Shown one piece after another: positions 58,988 through 60,293 of a stretch of 60,293 nucleotides of DNA (the stretch's first letter is position 1; every line of letters begins with the position of its first letter). The notes under the pieces are model-generated. The model did no database searches. It saw nothing but the letters and a program-made list of their open reading frames with translations, and was not told the DNA's origin. The translations under genes and the position numbers were made by a program. Where the stretch lies: positions 1,299,588-1,359,880 of the forward strand of contig NZ_HF954537.1 of assembly GCF_000455225.1 (NCBI RefSeq). The letters run 5' to 3'. This DNA comes from Megasphaera massiliensis. GTDB lineage: Bacteria; Bacillota; Negativicutes; Veillonellales; Megasphaeraceae.

Positions 58988-60232
58988 CTAAAATAAACTC
59001 ATGGGCTCGTAAGCAGACGGCTGCTTCTGTCCCGATAAGAGCATCCTTCGGACATAGGCCGGATCCGTCGAAAGACCGTAGTATTTCCCCTTGCAGGTAA
59101 TAAAATAGCGGGCCCTTTTTAACACGACGCCTAAGCGCTTCAGACTGTCATAAGACAGGAAGGCCTGACGGCGGGCAGCGCAGATACGGCGGGCTGACAC
59201 GACGCCGATGCCGGGCACGCGAAGCAAATCATGGTACGAAGCCCGGTTGACTTCAAGGGGGAAAACTTCCGGATGGCGCAGGGCCCAACAAGCTTTCGGA
59301 TCGAGATCCAAATCGAAGTTTGGAACCTCATCGGTCAAAATTTCTTCGACGTTAAACTGGTAAAACCGCATCAGCCAGTCGGCCTGATACAGTCGATGTT
59401 CCCGAAGAAGGGGCGGCTCTGCAATAGCCGGCAGATTGGAACCCGTCACGGCCGGCACATAGGCCGAATAATAGACGCGCTTCATATCGACCTTGTCATA
59501 CAAGGCCTGGCTGAGGCGCAGGATTGTCCGGTCGCTGTCCGGCGTCGCCCCGACGATGAGCTGTGTCGTCTGACCGGCCGGCACAAAGGACGGTACCTTC
59601 TTGTACCGTTTCTTTTCATCACGCCACTGATCAATGCCTTCACGGATATGACCCATGGGAACGAGGATATTCTCTTTGGTCTTCTGCGGTGCCAAGAGTT
59701 TTAAGCTCGACGAGGACGGCAGTTCGATATTGACACTCAAGCGATCGACGTAACGGCCTAGTTCTCGAATCAAAGCCTCACTCGTACCGGGAATTCCCTT
59801 CATATGGATGTAGCCATTAAATTTCTTCTCTTCCCGCAAGATCCGCGCCGTCCGAATCAACAGCTCCGTCGTATAGTCCGGCGAGCGATAGACACCGGAG
59901 CTGAGGAACAGCCCTTCAATATAGTTGCGCCGGTAAAAGGCAATGGTCACATCGGCGATTTCTTCCGGCGTCAAAATAGCCCTTTTCGCGTCGCGGCTCG
60001 CAGCATTGACACAGTAGGCACAGTTGTAGATGCAGTGATTAGTCATGAGGATCTTTAAGAGGGATACACACCGTCCGTCTGACGACCAGGTGTGACAAAT
60101 GCCGCAGGCCGCCGCATTTCCGATGCCGCCGGCCTTATTTGCTCTGTGGCTGCCGCTCGATGAGCAGGACACGTCATATTTCGCAGCATCGCTTAAAATA
60201 TGTAATTTTTCTTCGATTCGTTCCCAATCCAC
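58988..60232 (-). CDS. radical SAM DNA modification/repair-like protein (host)
   Basis: 414 residues. The radical SAM cluster motif NHCIYNCAYC (C-x3-C-x2-C) lies at about 65-74, and a helix-hairpin-helix DNA-binding motif (LLRVPGIGVVSARRICAAR) is near 340. This matches the TIGR03916-type protein always found next to the DUF4130 protein. It is complete and starts near the right edge of the window. Confidence 0.87.
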   Translation of the reverse strand: MDWERIEEKLHILSDAAKYDVSCSSSGSHRANKAGGIGNAAACGICHTWSSDGRCVSLLKILMTNHCIYNCAYCVNAASRDAKRAILTPEEIADVTIAFYRRNYIEGLFLSSGVYRSPDYTTELLIRTARILREEKKFNGYIHMKGIPGTSEALIRELGRYVDRLSVNIELPSSSSLKLLAPQKTKENILVPMGHIREGIDQWRDEKKRYKKVPSFVPAGQTTQLIVGATPDSDRTILRLSQALYDKVDMKRVYYSAYVPAVTGSNLPAIAEPPLLREHRLYQADWLMRFYQFNVEEILTDEVPNFDLDLDPKACWALRHPEVFPLEVNRASYHDLLRVPGIGVVSARRICAARRQAFLSYDSLKRLGVVLKRARYFITCKGKYYGLSTDPAYVRRMLLSGQKQPSAYEPMSLF

Positions 60233-60293
60233 AACCCTCTCGCCTCCTCGTGCAGCTGCAGCTCTATGGGTTTAAAAGAGACTGCCCGACGAA

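Noticed and set aside
1-60293. CRISPR array or transposon copies.
   Set aside because: No regularly spaced repeats, transposase or terminal inverted repeats were seen in the window.

Overview
The window holds what looks like one complete temperate phage genome of about 58 kb, integrated in a bacterial chromosome. Host genes are visible only at the right edge: a DUF4130/TIGR03915-like gene and its radical SAM partner, from about 58240 onward. The host is probably a diderm Firmicute of the Negativicutes, perhaps Megasphaera-like. This is inferred from strong AGGAGG-type ribosome sites, a Firmicutes-type anti-SD match, low-GC early genes, and spanin-like genes that only make sense in a host with an outer membrane. 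No species can be named from the sequence alone.

Almost all phage genes lie on the minus strand. Reading right to left: integrase, a small membrane protein, an ImmA-like peptidase and a CI-like repressor (plus strand, 55948-58119). Next come a divergent operator region, a Cro-like protein, an antirepressor and an excisionase-like HTH protein. A recombination and replication block follows (DUF1351, ERF annealing protein, NinB-like, two HNH proteins, DnaD-like initiator, possible helicase loader, SSB, dUTPase, RusA). After it is a long run of small accessory genes, including a C5 DNA methyltransferase and a dCMP deaminase, many in tandem paralogous pairs or with cysteine clusters. Then come the packaging and head genes (TerS, TerL, a tRNA with a structured RNA-like element, portal, scaffold, SU10-type capsid), the tail adaptor and fibre genes, a lysis cassette, a tail nozzle-like protein, and ejection proteins. 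The operon ends in a 4,044-residue polyvalent protein. There is no sheath or tape measure, and the ejection proteins sit at the operon end, so a short-tailed (podovirus) particle is most likely.

The most striking system is a DNA-inversion module at 19381-23490. A tyrosine recombinase on the plus strand lies inside the minus-strand late operon, next to two tail-fibre genes. Each fibre gene faces two silent, promoterless C-terminal cassettes in opposite orientation, and each cassette begins with the same short repeat found at the constant/variable junction of the active gene. This looks like a double shufflon that swaps receptor-binding tips. One crossover repeat also contains the 3' end of the recombinase gene itself, so inversion there would rewrite the recombinase C-terminus.

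Other notable points are a tRNA-linked element carrying a 12-nt match to the 16S rRNA 3' end (or, on the other strand, a perfect Shine-Dalgarno site and a 16-codon ORF), two overlapping spanin-like genes in different frames, a degenerate Hint domain on a virion protein, and a lysis/lysogeny switch with two consensus promoters and five near-identical 15-bp operators.
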